Part shown: piece after piece, positions 31,637 through 40,341 of the stretch
Numbering within the stretch: the first letter of the stretch is position 1
Layout: each line of letters opens with the position of its first letter
The notes under the pieces: generated by a model
The model's input: the letters and a program-made list of their open reading frames with translations, nothing else
Database searches by the model: none
Told to the model about the DNA's origin: nothing
Assembly (NCBI RefSeq): GCF_016616235.1
Contig: NZ_CP067100.1
Span: forward strand, 2,787,001-2,851,000
DNA: 64,000 bases
Reading direction: 5' to 3'
Origin: Bradyrhizobium diazoefficiens
GTDB taxonomy: Bacteria; Pseudomonadota; Alphaproteobacteria; Rhizobiales; Xanthobacteraceae
Position numbers and translations under genes: made by a program

Positions 31637-32683
31637 ATGCTGGCTGATCGGATCGAGGCAAAATGGATCGACGCGTTTTGCGAGATCTTTGAGCGATGCG
31701 CGGTCAAGGCCGGCGATACTGCGGCGATCCTCTCGGAGACGCAGTCGCGTGCGTTGAACGTTCATCTGGCCGAGCTCGCGCTGCTGCGCATGGGCGCGCG
31801 GCCGTTTCATGTGGTGATGCCGACTCCGCGCAACCGGAATGTCGTGCCGGTTCGCTCGACGGGAGCGAGCGAAGCGATCCAAAAACTTGGTCCGGTCATC
31901 ACGGCACTTCAGCAGGCCGGCTTTGTGGTGGATTGCACCATCGAGGGCCTGATGCATGCGGTGGAGACGCCGGAGATCCTCAAGGCCGGCGCGCGCATTT
32001 TGGTGATCTCGAACGAGCATCCCGAGGCGCTGGAGCGCATGGTGCCGGATCCCGCGCTGGAGAAGCGCGTTCGCGCAGCGGCGAAGATGCTGCGCGGAAC
32101 CAAGCGGATGCGGGTCACGTCAAAGGCTGGCACGGCGCTCGACGTCGACATGGTCGGTGCCTCCACGGTCGGCGTGTGGGGCTGGACCGACAAGCCGGGC
32201 ACGCTGGCGCATTGGCCCGGCGGCATCGTCGTCAGCTTCCCCAAGAGCGGAACGGTCAACGGCACGCTGGTAATGGCGCCCGGAGACATCAATCTGACCT
32301 TCAAGCGTTACCTGGCGTCGCCGGTGAAAATGACACTGAAGGATGATTATGTCGTCGAGCTGGAAGGCGAGGGCGCGGATGCCGCGATGATGCGCGCGTA
32401 TCTTGCCGCCTGGGGCGATCGCGAGGCCTATGCAGTCTCGCATGTCGGATTCGGCATGAACCCGGGCGCGCGCTACGAAGCGCTGTCGATGTACGATCAG
32501 CGCGACACCAACGGTACGGAAATTCGCGCCGTCTCCGGCAACTTCCTGTTCTCGACTGGCGCCAACGAATTCGCCGGCCGCTATACGGCGGGCCATTTTG
32601 ACCTGCCGATGATGGGAACAACGATCGAGCTCGATGGCGTCGCAGTCGTGCGGGAGGGCGTGCTCCAGGACGTCTTTGGCTAG
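31637..32683 (+). CDS. NicX-like 2,5-dihydroxypyridine 5,6-dioxygenase family protein
   Basis: 348 residues of the M29-like family that includes NicX, the Fe(II) ring-cleaving dioxygenase of nicotinate catabolism. Shared features include RVTSKAGTALDVDM, WTDKPGTLAHWPGG, GDINLTFKRYL, AVSHVGFGMNPGAR and GNFLFSTGANEFAG, and GHFDLPMM with His and Asp. These His and Asp residues fit the NicX metal site. It closes the transporter operon 38 bp after the second permease. The substrate may be a dihydroxypyridine or a related ring. Leucyl aminopeptidase M29 is the alternative name databases may give. Confidence 0.72.
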   Translation: MLADRIEAKWIDAFCEIFERCAVKAGDTAAILSETQSRALNVHLAELALLRMGARPFHVVMPTPRNRNVVPVRSTGASEAIQKLGPVITALQQAGFVVDCTIEGLMHAVETPEILKAGARILVISNEHPEALERMVPDPALEKRVRAAAKMLRGTKRMRVTSKAGTALDVDMVGASTVGVWGWTDKPGTLAHWPGGIVVSFPKSGTVNGTLVMAPGDINLTFKRYLASPVKMTLKDDYVVELEGEGADAAMMRAYLAAWGDREAYAVSHVGFGMNPGARYEALSMYDQRDTNGTEIRAVSGNFLFSTGANEFAGRYTAGHFDLPMMGTTIELDGVAVVREGVLQDVFG

Positions 32684-33672
32684 TTGCGGTCGAGCACGGG
32701 TGGGCGAGCCAGGTCGAAGTGCCGGAGCAGGTCCACCATGGCCTGGAGCCGTTTTGCGCGATAGGCGTCGACGTCCAGGCCGGAATAATCGAGGAAACCC
32801 GCACCCGTTCGCAAGCCGATCCGGCCCTCATGCATGTTGCGCGAGATGACGTCCGGCGCGCGATAGCGATCACTGCCGAGTGCGCTTTCGAGATAGCGGC
32901 TGGCATAGTACAGGATATCGCCGCCGCCCCAGTCGATGAATTCGAGCAGCCCGAGGACGGCATAGCGGAAGCCAAAGCCGTAGCGGATTGCCTTGTCGAT
33001 CTCTTCGGCGCTGGCGACGCCTTCCTCGACCATGCGCGCGGCTTCATTCATCGCCAGCGCCTGGATGCGCGGGACGATGAAGCCGGGCGTTGCCGCGCAA
33101 ACCACCGGCACCTTGCCGATGCCCTCGAGCAGCGCCTTGACCCCGTCGACGATGGCTCGATCAGTGGCCTGGCCGGGAGAGACCTCGACCAGCGGGATCA
33201 GATAGGCTGGATTGAGCCAGTGCACGTTGAGGAAGCGGCGGGGATTCACGACCGCGCCGGAGAGATCGTCGACCAGGATCGTCGACGTGGTCGATGCGAT
33301 GATCGTATCGACGCCGACCTGCTTCGAAGCCGCGGCCAGCACCTCGCACTTGAGCTCGACGACCTCAGGGACGCCCTCGAAGACCATTCCGGCTTCGGCC
33401 AGTGCCACGCCGCTCTGACTGGCTGGCACCACCGACACACGCGCGATGAGCAGATCGACATCCGTCTCGGTCAGCAGCCCCAGTTTCGAGAGGCTTGCAA
33501 AAGTCTTCCTGACCTCGCCGAGCGCGTCCGTCTCCAGCCTGCCGAAATCCTCCGCGGAACGGGCCTTGATGTCGATCATCGTGACCATGTGGCCCGCGTA
33601 AGCGAACGCGACGGCGATGCCGCGCCCCATGCGGCCGGCCCCGAGACAGGCGATGTTGGCGCGAGGGGTCAT
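32680..33672 (-). CDS. 3-hydroxyacyl-CoA dehydrogenase family protein
   Basis: 330 residues. NAD site CLGAGRMGRGIAVAFAYAGH, then FEGVPEVVELKCEVLAAASK, STTSTILVDDLSG and HWLNPAYLIPLVEVSPG, typical of 3-hydroxybutyryl-CoA dehydrogenases. The C-terminal AIRYGFGFRYAVLGLLEFID is normal. It oxidises 3-hydroxyacyl-CoA with NAD. It is the last gene of a five-gene minus-strand run (from the alpha/beta hydrolase at 38405) and converges with the NicX-like gene, overlapping by 4 bp. Confidence 0.85.
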   Translation of the reverse strand: MTPRANIACLGAGRMGRGIAVAFAYAGHMVTMIDIKARSAEDFGRLETDALGEVRKTFASLSKLGLLTETDVDLLIARVSVVPASQSGVALAEAGMVFEGVPEVVELKCEVLAAASKQVGVDTIIASTTSTILVDDLSGAVVNPRRFLNVHWLNPAYLIPLVEVSPGQATDRAIVDGVKALLEGIGKVPVVCAATPGFIVPRIQALAMNEAARMVEEGVASAEEIDKAIRYGFGFRYAVLGLLEFIDWGGGDILYYASRYLESALGSDRYRAPDVISRNMHEGRIGLRTGAGFLDYSGLDVDAYRAKRLQAMVDLLRHFDLARPPVLDRN

Positions 33673-33675
33673 CGA

Positions 33676-34764
33676 TCAGAATCCATTGCGAAGCAGCGTC
33701 TGCAGTTCGGTCTTGCCGAGCTTGCCAAGCCCCAGCGTCTCGAGCGTTCGTCCGCCTCGGACAAAATCCTCGCCGCAGATGGCGCCGCCAATGGCGAGGA
33801 AGGCCTTGGCCAGCGGCGTGGCCACGCCGGCGAGGCCCGCGATGGACACCAGCAGCGACAGCCCCAGCCGCAGATCTTCACGCATGTAGCGGTGCTCCGT
33901 CAGCACGAGCCGCTCGCGCCAGTCGCCGGAATCCGTCAGCTGGTCATGCGAGCCGCGGCCATACATCCAGATTTCGCCCTCCCTCGCGTAATGATGGGCA
34001 AGCGGGAAATGTGGCGCGCCGTATCCGAGCGCTTCACGCACGGCGATCCGTTCCGCGTCGAGCGCGTCGGTCACCCGGCGGATCACAGCCTGCGTGCCCT
34101 CCTTGTGGATGTCCCACTTTTCGAAATGTTCGATCGGGCCAGCGTTCATCACGATCAGCGGCGGATGAATGATCGGACCCGCATTCATGAGCGCGCCGGA
34201 GAGCGCGTCTCCGCAGGGTTCGATCGCATCGGGGAAACCGCGGCCGATGATTTCGAGTGCGTGCGATGCCTGGTCGAGCGGGAATACGCCAACCGGCAGT
34301 CGCTTGGCGCGGATGGTGATCGCGACCTCGAACGCTCCGTGCTTGCGGGTGAGCCAGGGCAGCGTTCCGGTTTCCGCAAAACTTACCTTGGCGCGGTTGC
34401 CGGCATCACGTGCGGCCTGCGCGAAGATCATCGACCCGAACGTCGCTGGCGGCAGAAACACGACTTGGCCATCCCGCAGATGCGGGGCGAGCAGGCGGGC
34501 TATGTCCGGCTGTGCGAACGCGGGGGCAGGACACAGGATCAGCTCGGTGCCGTTGACGGCGTCAGCGATATCGGTCGTCACCAGCGCGAGCTTGATGTCG
34601 TGGCGCCCGTTGTGGTCCTTCACCAGAATGCGCGAGCCGGCGGCGCGATGTGCAGCGACCTGATCGGCGTCGCGGCGCCACAGCCGGACCTCATGTCCCG
34701 ACAGCGCAAAATCGCCTGCGGCCGCGAAAGAGCCGTTTCCCCCACCCAGAACCGCAATCTTCAA
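33676..34764 (-). CDS. NAD/NADP octopine/nopaline dehydrogenase family protein
   Basis: 362 residues. The N-terminal Rossmann motif (IAVLGGGNGSFAAAGDFALS) and the C-terminal helical domain (MNAGPIIHPPLIVMNAGPIE, FPLAHHYAREGEIWMYGRGS) place it in the opine-dehydrogenase family, which also includes 2-dehydropantoate-reductase-like folds. The real substrate is unknown. It sits between the AMP-ligase gene (4-bp overlap) and the hydroxyacyl-CoA dehydrogenase gene (3-bp gap), so it is surely cotranscribed. Confidence 0.78.
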   Translation of the reverse strand: MKIAVLGGGNGSFAAAGDFALSGHEVRLWRRDADQVAAHRAAGSRILVKDHNGRHDIKLALVTTDIADAVNGTELILCPAPAFAQPDIARLLAPHLRDGQVVFLPPATFGSMIFAQAARDAGNRAKVSFAETGTLPWLTRKHGAFEVAITIRAKRLPVGVFPLDQASHALEIIGRGFPDAIEPCGDALSGALMNAGPIIHPPLIVMNAGPIEHFEKWDIHKEGTQAVIRRVTDALDAERIAVREALGYGAPHFPLAHHYAREGEIWMYGRGSHDQLTDSGDWRERLVLTEHRYMREDLRLGLSLLVSIAGLAGVATPLAKAFLAIGGAICGEDFVRGGRTLETLGLGKLGKTELQTLLRNGF

Positions 34765-36287
34765 GATGCTTCTCCTTGCGCGCGCGACTGTGTATCAAGC
34801 TGCTTCAGCAGGAAATGCTGGACCTTGCCCAGTGCCGTGCGCGGCAGGTCGGTGACGAAGACGATGTCGCGCGGAACCTTGTAGCGCGCGAGCTGCGTCT
34901 GAAGGTGCGCTCGCAATTCATCCGCTTCGAGCCGGCATCCGGAGCGCGGGATGACATAGGCAATGGGCACTTCGTCCCAGCGCGGGTCCGGCCGGCCGAT
35001 CACGGCGCATTCGCTCACATCGGGGTGCTCAAGCAGGACGCGCTCGACCTCGGCCGGGTAGACGTTCTCGCCGCCGGAAATGATCAGGTTCTTCTTGCGG
35101 TCGCGGACCCAGAAATAGCCGTCGGAGTCGCACAGGCCGATGTCGCCGGTGCGATACCAGCCTTCGTTCAGAGCATCGCGCGTCGCGTCCGCATCGCCCC
35201 AATATTCGAAGAACACGTTGGGCCCGCGCACTGCGATCTCGCCGGGCGTGCCCGCGGGGAGCTCGCCGCCCGCCTGATCGATCACCTTCGCCTCGCAGCA
35301 CAGGCCTGCAAGTCCTGTCGACCCCGCGCGCGAGAGATCGCCGCCGAGCCGGGTGTAGACGGCGATCGGGCAGGTCTCCGTCGAGCCGTAAACCTGGAGC
35401 ACTGGCACGCCACGCGCGACGAACCGGTCGATCAAGTGCGGTGGCACAACAGTCGAACCGGTGGCGACGGCCTTGAGCGAGGAGAGATCGGTCGTCGCCC
35501 AGGCGGGATGCTCGCTCACCGCCTGGATGATCGTCGGTACCATCACCGTCAGTGTCGGCCGCTCGCGTTCGATCGCGGCGAGCGCGGTATCCGGTGTGAA
35601 GCGGGCATGGATCGTGACGGTCGCGCCGAGCTGGAGCGCTGCGGTGGTCTGGATGTTGAGCCCGCCGACGTGGAAGAATGGCAACACCGTCAGGACGTGA
35701 TCGTCCGACGTCATGTTGTGCATGTGCTGGCTCATGACGCCATTCCACAGCAGCGCCTCCTGGCGCAGTACAGCGCCCTTTGGCCGTCCGGTCGTTCCGG
35801 AGGTGTAGACGATCAGGAGCGGGCAGCAGAGATCGGTATGCGGATTGCGGCTTTTGCCTTCGCTGCGAGCCAGCAGGCCCTCGAATGTCGTGCCGCGCGA
35901 CGGCGCGAAATCGAATCCGACGACGGCGGTTCTCGCCGCAAGCTCGGGAAGCACGCCTTCAAATGCCTGCTCGAGCACCAGGACCTTGGCGCCGGCATCA
36001 GCGAGAATGAACAGCTGCTCGGCGACGGCCAACCGCCAGTTCAGCGGCACCAGCATCGCACCGAGCCGCGCGCAGGCATAGAGCAGCACCAGATAGTCCG
36101 GCCGGTTCAAACTCAGGATTGCGACGCGGTCGCCTCGGCCGACCCCAAGCTCCTGCTTCAGGGTCGTGGCTGTCCGCTCGATGCGCGCAGCAAATGCAGC
36201 GTAGCTCAGCCGCTCCCCTTCGAAGGCGATCGCGGTCTTGTCTGGCGAAAACGCCGCGTTGCGATCGATCAGGCTACAGAGGTCCAC
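34761..36287 (-). CDS. AMP-forming acyl-CoA ligase
   Basis: About 508 residues of the class I adenylate-forming family. The P-loop LIVYTSGTTGRPKGAVLR, the motif VYGSTETCPIAVY, the hinge TGDIGLCDSDGYFWVRDRKK and the C-terminal Lys region LPRTALGKVQHFLLKQL are intact. I chose GTG 36287, 2 bp after the upstream stop. The acid it activates is unknown; it is separate from the anthranilate-type ligase at 46638 and may act on a downstream pathway intermediate. Confidence 0.85.
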   Translation of the reverse strand: MDLCSLIDRNAAFSPDKTAIAFEGERLSYAAFAARIERTATTLKQELGVGRGDRVAILSLNRPDYLVLLYACARLGAMLVPLNWRLAVAEQLFILADAGAKVLVLEQAFEGVLPELAARTAVVGFDFAPSRGTTFEGLLARSEGKSRNPHTDLCCPLLIVYTSGTTGRPKGAVLRQEALLWNGVMSQHMHNMTSDDHVLTVLPFFHVGGLNIQTTAALQLGATVTIHARFTPDTALAAIERERPTLTVMVPTIIQAVSEHPAWATTDLSSLKAVATGSTVVPPHLIDRFVARGVPVLQVYGSTETCPIAVYTRLGGDLSRAGSTGLAGLCCEAKVIDQAGGELPAGTPGEIAVRGPNVFFEYWGDADATRDALNEGWYRTGDIGLCDSDGYFWVRDRKKNLIISGGENVYPAEVERVLLEHPDVSECAVIGRPDPRWDEVPIAYVIPRSGCRLEADELRAHLQTQLARYKVPRDIVFVTDLPRTALGKVQHFLLKQLDTQSRAQGEAS

Positions 36288-36289
36288 CG

Positions 36290-37579
36290 TCAGTCGTCCG
36301 TCTCGCCGGCCTCGTACAGCGCCTCGCGCCCGATGCGGTCGAGGCAGAGCTCGGCGGTCCAGGGCAGCATCAGTGAGCCGCAACGGCTATCACGATAGAT
36401 GCGTTCCAGCGGCAGCGAGCGGAGCATCGCCTGGCCGCCGCAGGTGCGGATCGCGAGCGCCGCGAGCTCGTTGGCGCCTTCCATGACGGAATATTGCGCG
36501 GCATAGGCGCGCAGCACCTGCTCCTTGCTCGGATTCGCACGCGCCTCCGTGACCGCCTGGAACCAGATCGCCTTGATCTGCTCGAGCTTGATCTGCATCT
36601 GCGCGACCGCGATCTGCTTGGTCGGGTACATCCGCCGTTTGACCGGCGGCATGCCCGGCACTTCGCCGCGCAGGTAGCGCACGGTGAAGTCGTAGGCGGC
36701 TTGTGCGAGGCCCATATAGGTCGGCGACAGTGTCAGGAACATGTGCGGCCAGCGCATTGCCGCCTGGAAATAGACGCCGCGCGGCATCAGCGCAGAGTCG
36801 TCCGGCACGAACACGTCCTTGAACAGCAGCGTGCGCGAGACCGTCCCACGCATGCCGAGCGGATCCCAGTCGCCAACGACCGAGACGCCTTCCGATTTCG
36901 CGGAGATGGCGAGGTAAAGCGTGTTGCGGCGCGAAGCCTTCTCGCCTTCTTCGATCTCTGTACAGAGCACGCCGTAATAATCGGCATGGCCGGAGAGCGA
37001 TGCGAAGATCTTCTTGCCGTTGACGACCCAGCCGCCTTTTACGGGTCTTGCCTCCGTGCCGAATGCCACGCCTCCTGCGGCCGCAGCGCCACCCTCGGAG
37101 AACGGCTGCGAGTAGATCGCGCCATCCTCGACGATGCGCTTGTAGTGGACTGCACGCCGCCGCTCATGCTCGGACCGCGTCGCCGCGTCCATGTCGAGAT
37201 CGTCGGCAAGCGGGCCCGACCACAGGGTCGAACAGACATGCATGTTCCAGGTCAGTGCGGTCGCGCCGCAATAGCGGCCGATCTCGGCAGCTGCCAAGGC
37301 ATAGGTCTGATAGTTCGCACCGAGCCCGCCGTGTTTCTTGGGCACCGCGATACCGAGCAGGCCGACGCGGTGCAGGTCGCGATAATTCTCGGTCGGGAAG
37401 ATCGCTTCGCGATCGTAGATGGCGGCGCGGCCGGCGAACACGCTCTGGCCGATTTCGCGGGCGCGCGCGATGATGCCGACCTGCTCGTCCGTCAGGCGGA
37501 ATGCGACGGGATCGAAGATCGGCGCATCCAGCGCGACTTTGCCGGTTACGCCGATGGTCTTGCTGACTTGCATGGTCAT
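36290..37579 (-). CDS. acyl-CoA dehydrogenase family protein
   Basis: 429 residues. The FAD-binding and catalytic layout of the family is visible (LLGIAVPKKHGGLGANYQTY, YSQPFSEGGAAAAGG, GWVVNGKKIFASLSG, PLGMRGTVSRTLLF). The C-terminal Arg-rich helix (LPLERIYRDSRCGSLMLPWT) is present. It introduces a double bond into a CoA thioester. It lies between the alpha/beta hydrolase (7-bp gap) and the AMP ligase in one operon. Confidence 0.85.
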   Translation of the reverse strand: MTMQVSKTIGVTGKVALDAPIFDPVAFRLTDEQVGIIARAREIGQSVFAGRAAIYDREAIFPTENYRDLHRVGLLGIAVPKKHGGLGANYQTYALAAAEIGRYCGATALTWNMHVCSTLWSGPLADDLDMDAATRSEHERRRAVHYKRIVEDGAIYSQPFSEGGAAAAGGVAFGTEARPVKGGWVVNGKKIFASLSGHADYYGVLCTEIEEGEKASRRNTLYLAISAKSEGVSVVGDWDPLGMRGTVSRTLLFKDVFVPDDSALMPRGVYFQAAMRWPHMFLTLSPTYMGLAQAAYDFTVRYLRGEVPGMPPVKRRMYPTKQIAVAQMQIKLEQIKAIWFQAVTEARANPSKEQVLRAYAAQYSVMEGANELAALAIRTCGGQAMLRSLPLERIYRDSRCGSLMLPWTAELCLDRIGREALYEAGETDD

Positions 37580-37586
37580 GGCGCAG

Positions 37587-38405
37587 TCACCCGTGTTTTA
37601 CAGCGATAGAGTCGAGGAAGCCCCCGAGAACCTTGTCGAAGGCATCGGGACGCTCAAGGTTGGCGAGATGTCCCACGCCGGGGAGCTCGACGTATTCAGC
37701 CGAAGGAATGTAAGTCGCCGTCTTGGCCATCATTGGCGCTGGCGCGTTGTTGTCCCTGGAGCCGGACAGCAAGAGGGTCGGCACGGAAATGTCCTTCAGC
37801 GTGCTGCGCTGATCGAACCCGATCAGGGCCAGCATCATGGCGCGATAGCTTGCCTCGGGCACGCTTGACATGCACTCGCGTGCGAGCTCCATTCCCTTCG
37901 GGTCTGGATCATCGCCGACGAGCTCCTTCACCAGCGAAGGCGCCAGCGATTTCATCGTTTCGCCGCGATCGAGCGGCCCAAGTCGTGCCGCGATGAAAGA
38001 TTTCTGCCAGTCGCCGTGGGCCTTGCCGAACGCCGGGCTGGTTTGCGCGAGCACCACCGCGCGCGCGAGCTTCGGCGATTGCACCAGCCATTTCTGGACG
38101 ATCATGCCGCCGATCGAGTGGCCGACCAGGACGGGCCTGCTCGCGCCGATCTGTTCGATGAATTGCTGGAGCGCATCGGCCAGGGCAGCGATGCTGACGC
38201 TGGCGAGAGGCACTGATCCGCCATAGCCCGGCATGTCCCACGCGATCGTACGGAAGCGGCTGCCGAATGTGGCGAGCTGCTGCCGCCAGGCCCGTGCCGC
38301 GCCCCCGATGCCATGCAGGAAAATCAGGGGTGTTGCGCCAGGATCGCCCGCGGCTTCGTAGGCGAAGCGCCCGTCCCTTGTTATCATTGGCGCAGGCTGC
38401 GACAC
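37587..38405 (-). CDS. alpha/beta-hydrolase (enol-lactonase/thioesterase-like)
   Basis: 272 residues. Oxyanion motif FLHGIGGAARAW, nucleophile elbow LVGHSIGGMIVQKW, Asp in LLLSGSRDNNAPAPM and His in GVGHLANLERPDAF complete the catalytic triad. It resembles PcaD-type enol-lactonases, but in this CoA pathway a ring-opening or thioesterase role is as likely. It is the first gene of the minus-strand operon. Two copies of the 18-bp MarR-type operator lie upstream, shared with the divergent SDR gene. Confidence 0.8.
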   Translation of the reverse strand: MSQPAPMITRDGRFAYEAAGDPGATPLIFLHGIGGAARAWRQQLATFGSRFRTIAWDMPGYGGSVPLASVSIAALADALQQFIEQIGASRPVLVGHSIGGMIVQKWLVQSPKLARAVVLAQTSPAFGKAHGDWQKSFIAARLGPLDRGETMKSLAPSLVKELVGDDPDPKGMELARECMSSVPEASYRAMMLALIGFDQRSTLKDISVPTLLLSGSRDNNAPAPMMAKTATYIPSAEYVELPGVGHLANLERPDAFDKVLGGFLDSIAVKHG

Positions 38406-38464
38406 GCGACATCCTTTTGCTTGACCCAGCGATGCTAACAGGCCTGTCGGGGATGGAAAGCGAT

Positions 38465-38482
38465 AATTTTATGCTTAAAGCA
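38465..38482. promoter_or_regulatory. putative MarR operator, site C
   Basis: AATTTTATGCTTAAAGCA, 14 of 18 matches to the palindrome TATTTTAGGCTTAAAATA. It lies 60 bp upstream of the alpha/beta-hydrolase start on the minus strand. Confidence 0.5.
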
Positions 38483-38541
38483 ATTTTCAGGCCGGTCCCG
38501 CGGCAGGCGTTCGCGGCACTGATCGGTGCTTTCGTTGCAAA

Positions 38542-38559
38542 AATTTGAAGGTTAAAATA
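38542..38559. promoter_or_regulatory. putative MarR operator, site B
   Basis: AATTTGAAGGTTAAAATA, 14 of 18 matches to the palindrome. TTGCAA (38535-38540) and TATATC (38558-38563), 17 bp apart, could be the promoter of the SDR gene, so the site lies in its spacer. Confidence 0.55.
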
Positions 38560-38598
38560 TATCGGAGGTACGATCAGCAGATCCCAGGGAGCAAGCGC

Positions 38599-39360
38599 AT
38601 GTCCGGATTGCCGCATTCGCCGCACGCGCTGGTGACCGGTGGTGGCCGCGGCATCGGCCGTGCGATCGCGACGTCGCTTGTCGGGGCCGGCGCCACCGTG
38701 ACAGTGCTGGGCCGGAATGCCGCCACGCTCGAAGAAGCGGTTAACGCGGGCGCCGCGCATTTCGCAGCCGTTGTCGACGTCTCGGACGAAGCTGCGCTGA
38801 AAGCTGCGGTCACTGAGGCGCATGCACGAAAACCGATCGACATTCTGATCGCCAACGCCGGCAGCGCCGAATCCGCGCCGTTTGCGAAATCGGACAGTGC
38901 GCTGTTCGCGCGCATGATGGATGTCAACTTCATGGGCGTGGTTCATGCCGTTCAGAGCGTATTGCCGGGGATGAAGGATCGCCCGTATGGGCGTATCATC
39001 GCGATTGCATCGACGGCCGGGCTCAAAGGTTATGCCTATGTCAGCGCGTATGCGGCGGCGAAGCACGCTGTGGTCGGTCTGGTGCGTTCGCTGGCCCTGG
39101 AGATGGCCGGCAGCAACGTGACCGTGAACGCGGTCTGTCCCGGCTTCACCGACACCGATCTGGTCGCCGGCAGCATCGAGAACATCATGAAGAAAACGGG
39201 ACGAAGCCGCGAACAGGCGATCGCCGAGCTCGCAAAGCACAATCCGCAGGGACGGCTGATCGCGCCGCAAGAGGTGGCGGATGCCGTGCTTTGGCTGTGC
39301 GGCGAAGGCGCTGGCGCGATCACGGGGCAGGCGATTGCCGTGGCCGGTGGCGAGATCTAA
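38599..39360 (+). CDS. short-chain dehydrogenase/reductase
   Basis: 253 residues. Cofactor motif ALVTGGGRGIGRAIATSL, NAG motif ILIANAGSAES, catalytic Ser in IIAIASTAGLKG and YxxxK in SAYAAAKHAVVG. The C-terminal PGFTDTDLVAGSIENIMKKT is classical. ATG 38599 has AGGGAG upstream. It is the first gene of the plus-strand run (SDR, enoyl-CoA hydratase, fused monooxygenase, flavoprotein). It probably reduces or oxidises a ring intermediate of the 2-aminobenzoyl-CoA pathway. Confidence 0.85.
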   Translation: MSGLPHSPHALVTGGGRGIGRAIATSLVGAGATVTVLGRNAATLEEAVNAGAAHFAAVVDVSDEAALKAAVTEAHARKPIDILIANAGSAESAPFAKSDSALFARMMDVNFMGVVHAVQSVLPGMKDRPYGRIIAIASTAGLKGYAYVSAYAAAKHAVVGLVRSLALEMAGSNVTVNAVCPGFTDTDLVAGSIENIMKKTGRSREQAIAELAKHNPQGRLIAPQEVADAVLWLCGEGAGAITGQAIAVAGGEI

Positions 39361-39402
39361 CGCACGAAAAAAGGCACGGAACGAGGAAAGTAAGGAGATC
39401 GC

Positions 39403-40239
39403 ATGAGCAGACCAGCCAATCCCGTCACCGTGCCGCTGGCGGATTACTCGCCGCAGCATTTCCTGCTGGCGGTGGTCGATGGCGTTGCCTCGGTGACGCT
39501 CAATCGGCCCGAGCGGAAGAATCCGCTGACGTTCGAAAGCTACCGGGAACTGACCGACTTCTTCCGCGCTTGTGCGTTCGACGACGCGGTCAAATCGATC
39601 GTGGTCACCGGCGCCGGCGGCAATTTCTCATCCGGCGGCGACGTGTTCGAGATCATCGGCCCGCTCGTGAAGATGGATACCAAGGGGCTCACCGCGTTCA
39701 CGCGGATGACCGGCGATCTCGTCAAGGCGATGCGGGCCTGCCCGCAGCCGATCGTGGCCGCGGTCGAGGGCATCTGCGCCGGCGCCGGCGCGATCATCGC
39801 CATGGCATCCGACATACGGCTCGCAGCGAGCGGCGCCAAGGTAGCGTTCCTATTCAACAAGGTCGGCCTTGCCGGCTGTGACATGGGCGCGTGTGCGATC
39901 CTGCCGCGGATCATCGGCCAGTCCCGCGCCTCCGAGCTGCTCTACACCGGCCGCTTCATGACCGCGGAGGAGGGCGAGCGCTGGGGCTTCTTCAGCCGCA
40001 TCGTCACGCCGGAGCAGGTGCTGCCCCAGGCGCAGCTGCTGGCCAGGCAGATCGCGGAAGGGCCGACCTTCGCCAATACCATGACCAAGCGGATGCTGGC
40101 CATGGAATGGGCGATGTCGGTTGAGGAGGCGATCGAAGCGGAGGCCGTTGCCCAGGCGCTATGCATGACGACGGCCGACTTCGAGCGCGCTTTCGAGGCT
40201 TTCGCCAATAAGATCAAGCCGGTTTTCAGGGGCGACTGA
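39403..40239 (+). CDS. enoyl-CoA hydratase/isomerase family protein
   Basis: 278 residues of the crotonase fold: [19 protein letters not shown], the oxyanion-hole [35 protein letters not shown] and [20 protein letters not shown]. In the aerobic 2-aminobenzoyl-CoA pathway a crotonase hydrates or opens the non-aromatic ring; that role is inferred from context. It lies 42 bp after the SDR gene with AAGGAGA before the ATG. Confidence 0.87.
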   Translation: MSRPANPVTVPLADYSPQHFLLAVVDGVASVTLNRPERKNPLTFESYRELTDFFRACAFDDAVKSIVVTGAGGNFSSGGDVFEIIGPLVKMDTKGLTAFTRMTGDLVKAMRACPQPIVAAVEGICAGAGAIIAMASDIRLAASGAKVAFLFNKVGLAGCDMGACAILPRIIGQSRASELLYTGRFMTAEEGERWGFFSRIVTPEQVLPQAQLLARQIAEGPTFANTMTKRMLAMEWAMSVEEAIEAEAVAQALCMTTADFERAFEAFANKIKPVFRGD

Positions 40240-40280
40240 GCAGCGGCTCTCGATCGCCTCCGATCTCGGGAAACGGGGAC

Positions 40281-40309
40281 TTGCCAGAAATTATTTTAGG
40301 CTTAAAATA
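40281..40309 (+). promoter_or_regulatory. promoter overlapped by MarR operator, site A
   Basis: TATTTTAGGCTTAAAATA at 40292-40309 is a near-perfect 18-bp palindrome. TTGCCA (40281-40286), 16 bp and TAAAAT (40303-40308) look like a promoter whose -10 lies inside the palindrome. Binding there would block RNA polymerase. The gene's real ATG is 33 bp downstream. Confidence 0.7.
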
Positions 40310-40341
40310 GTTTCATGGCCGGGAAGATTGGCGAGGCTCCC

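Noticed and set aside
32719..36398. Long plus-strand frames opposite the minus-strand operon
   Set aside because: They are antisense frames kept open by high GC. All conserved motifs lie on the minus strand.
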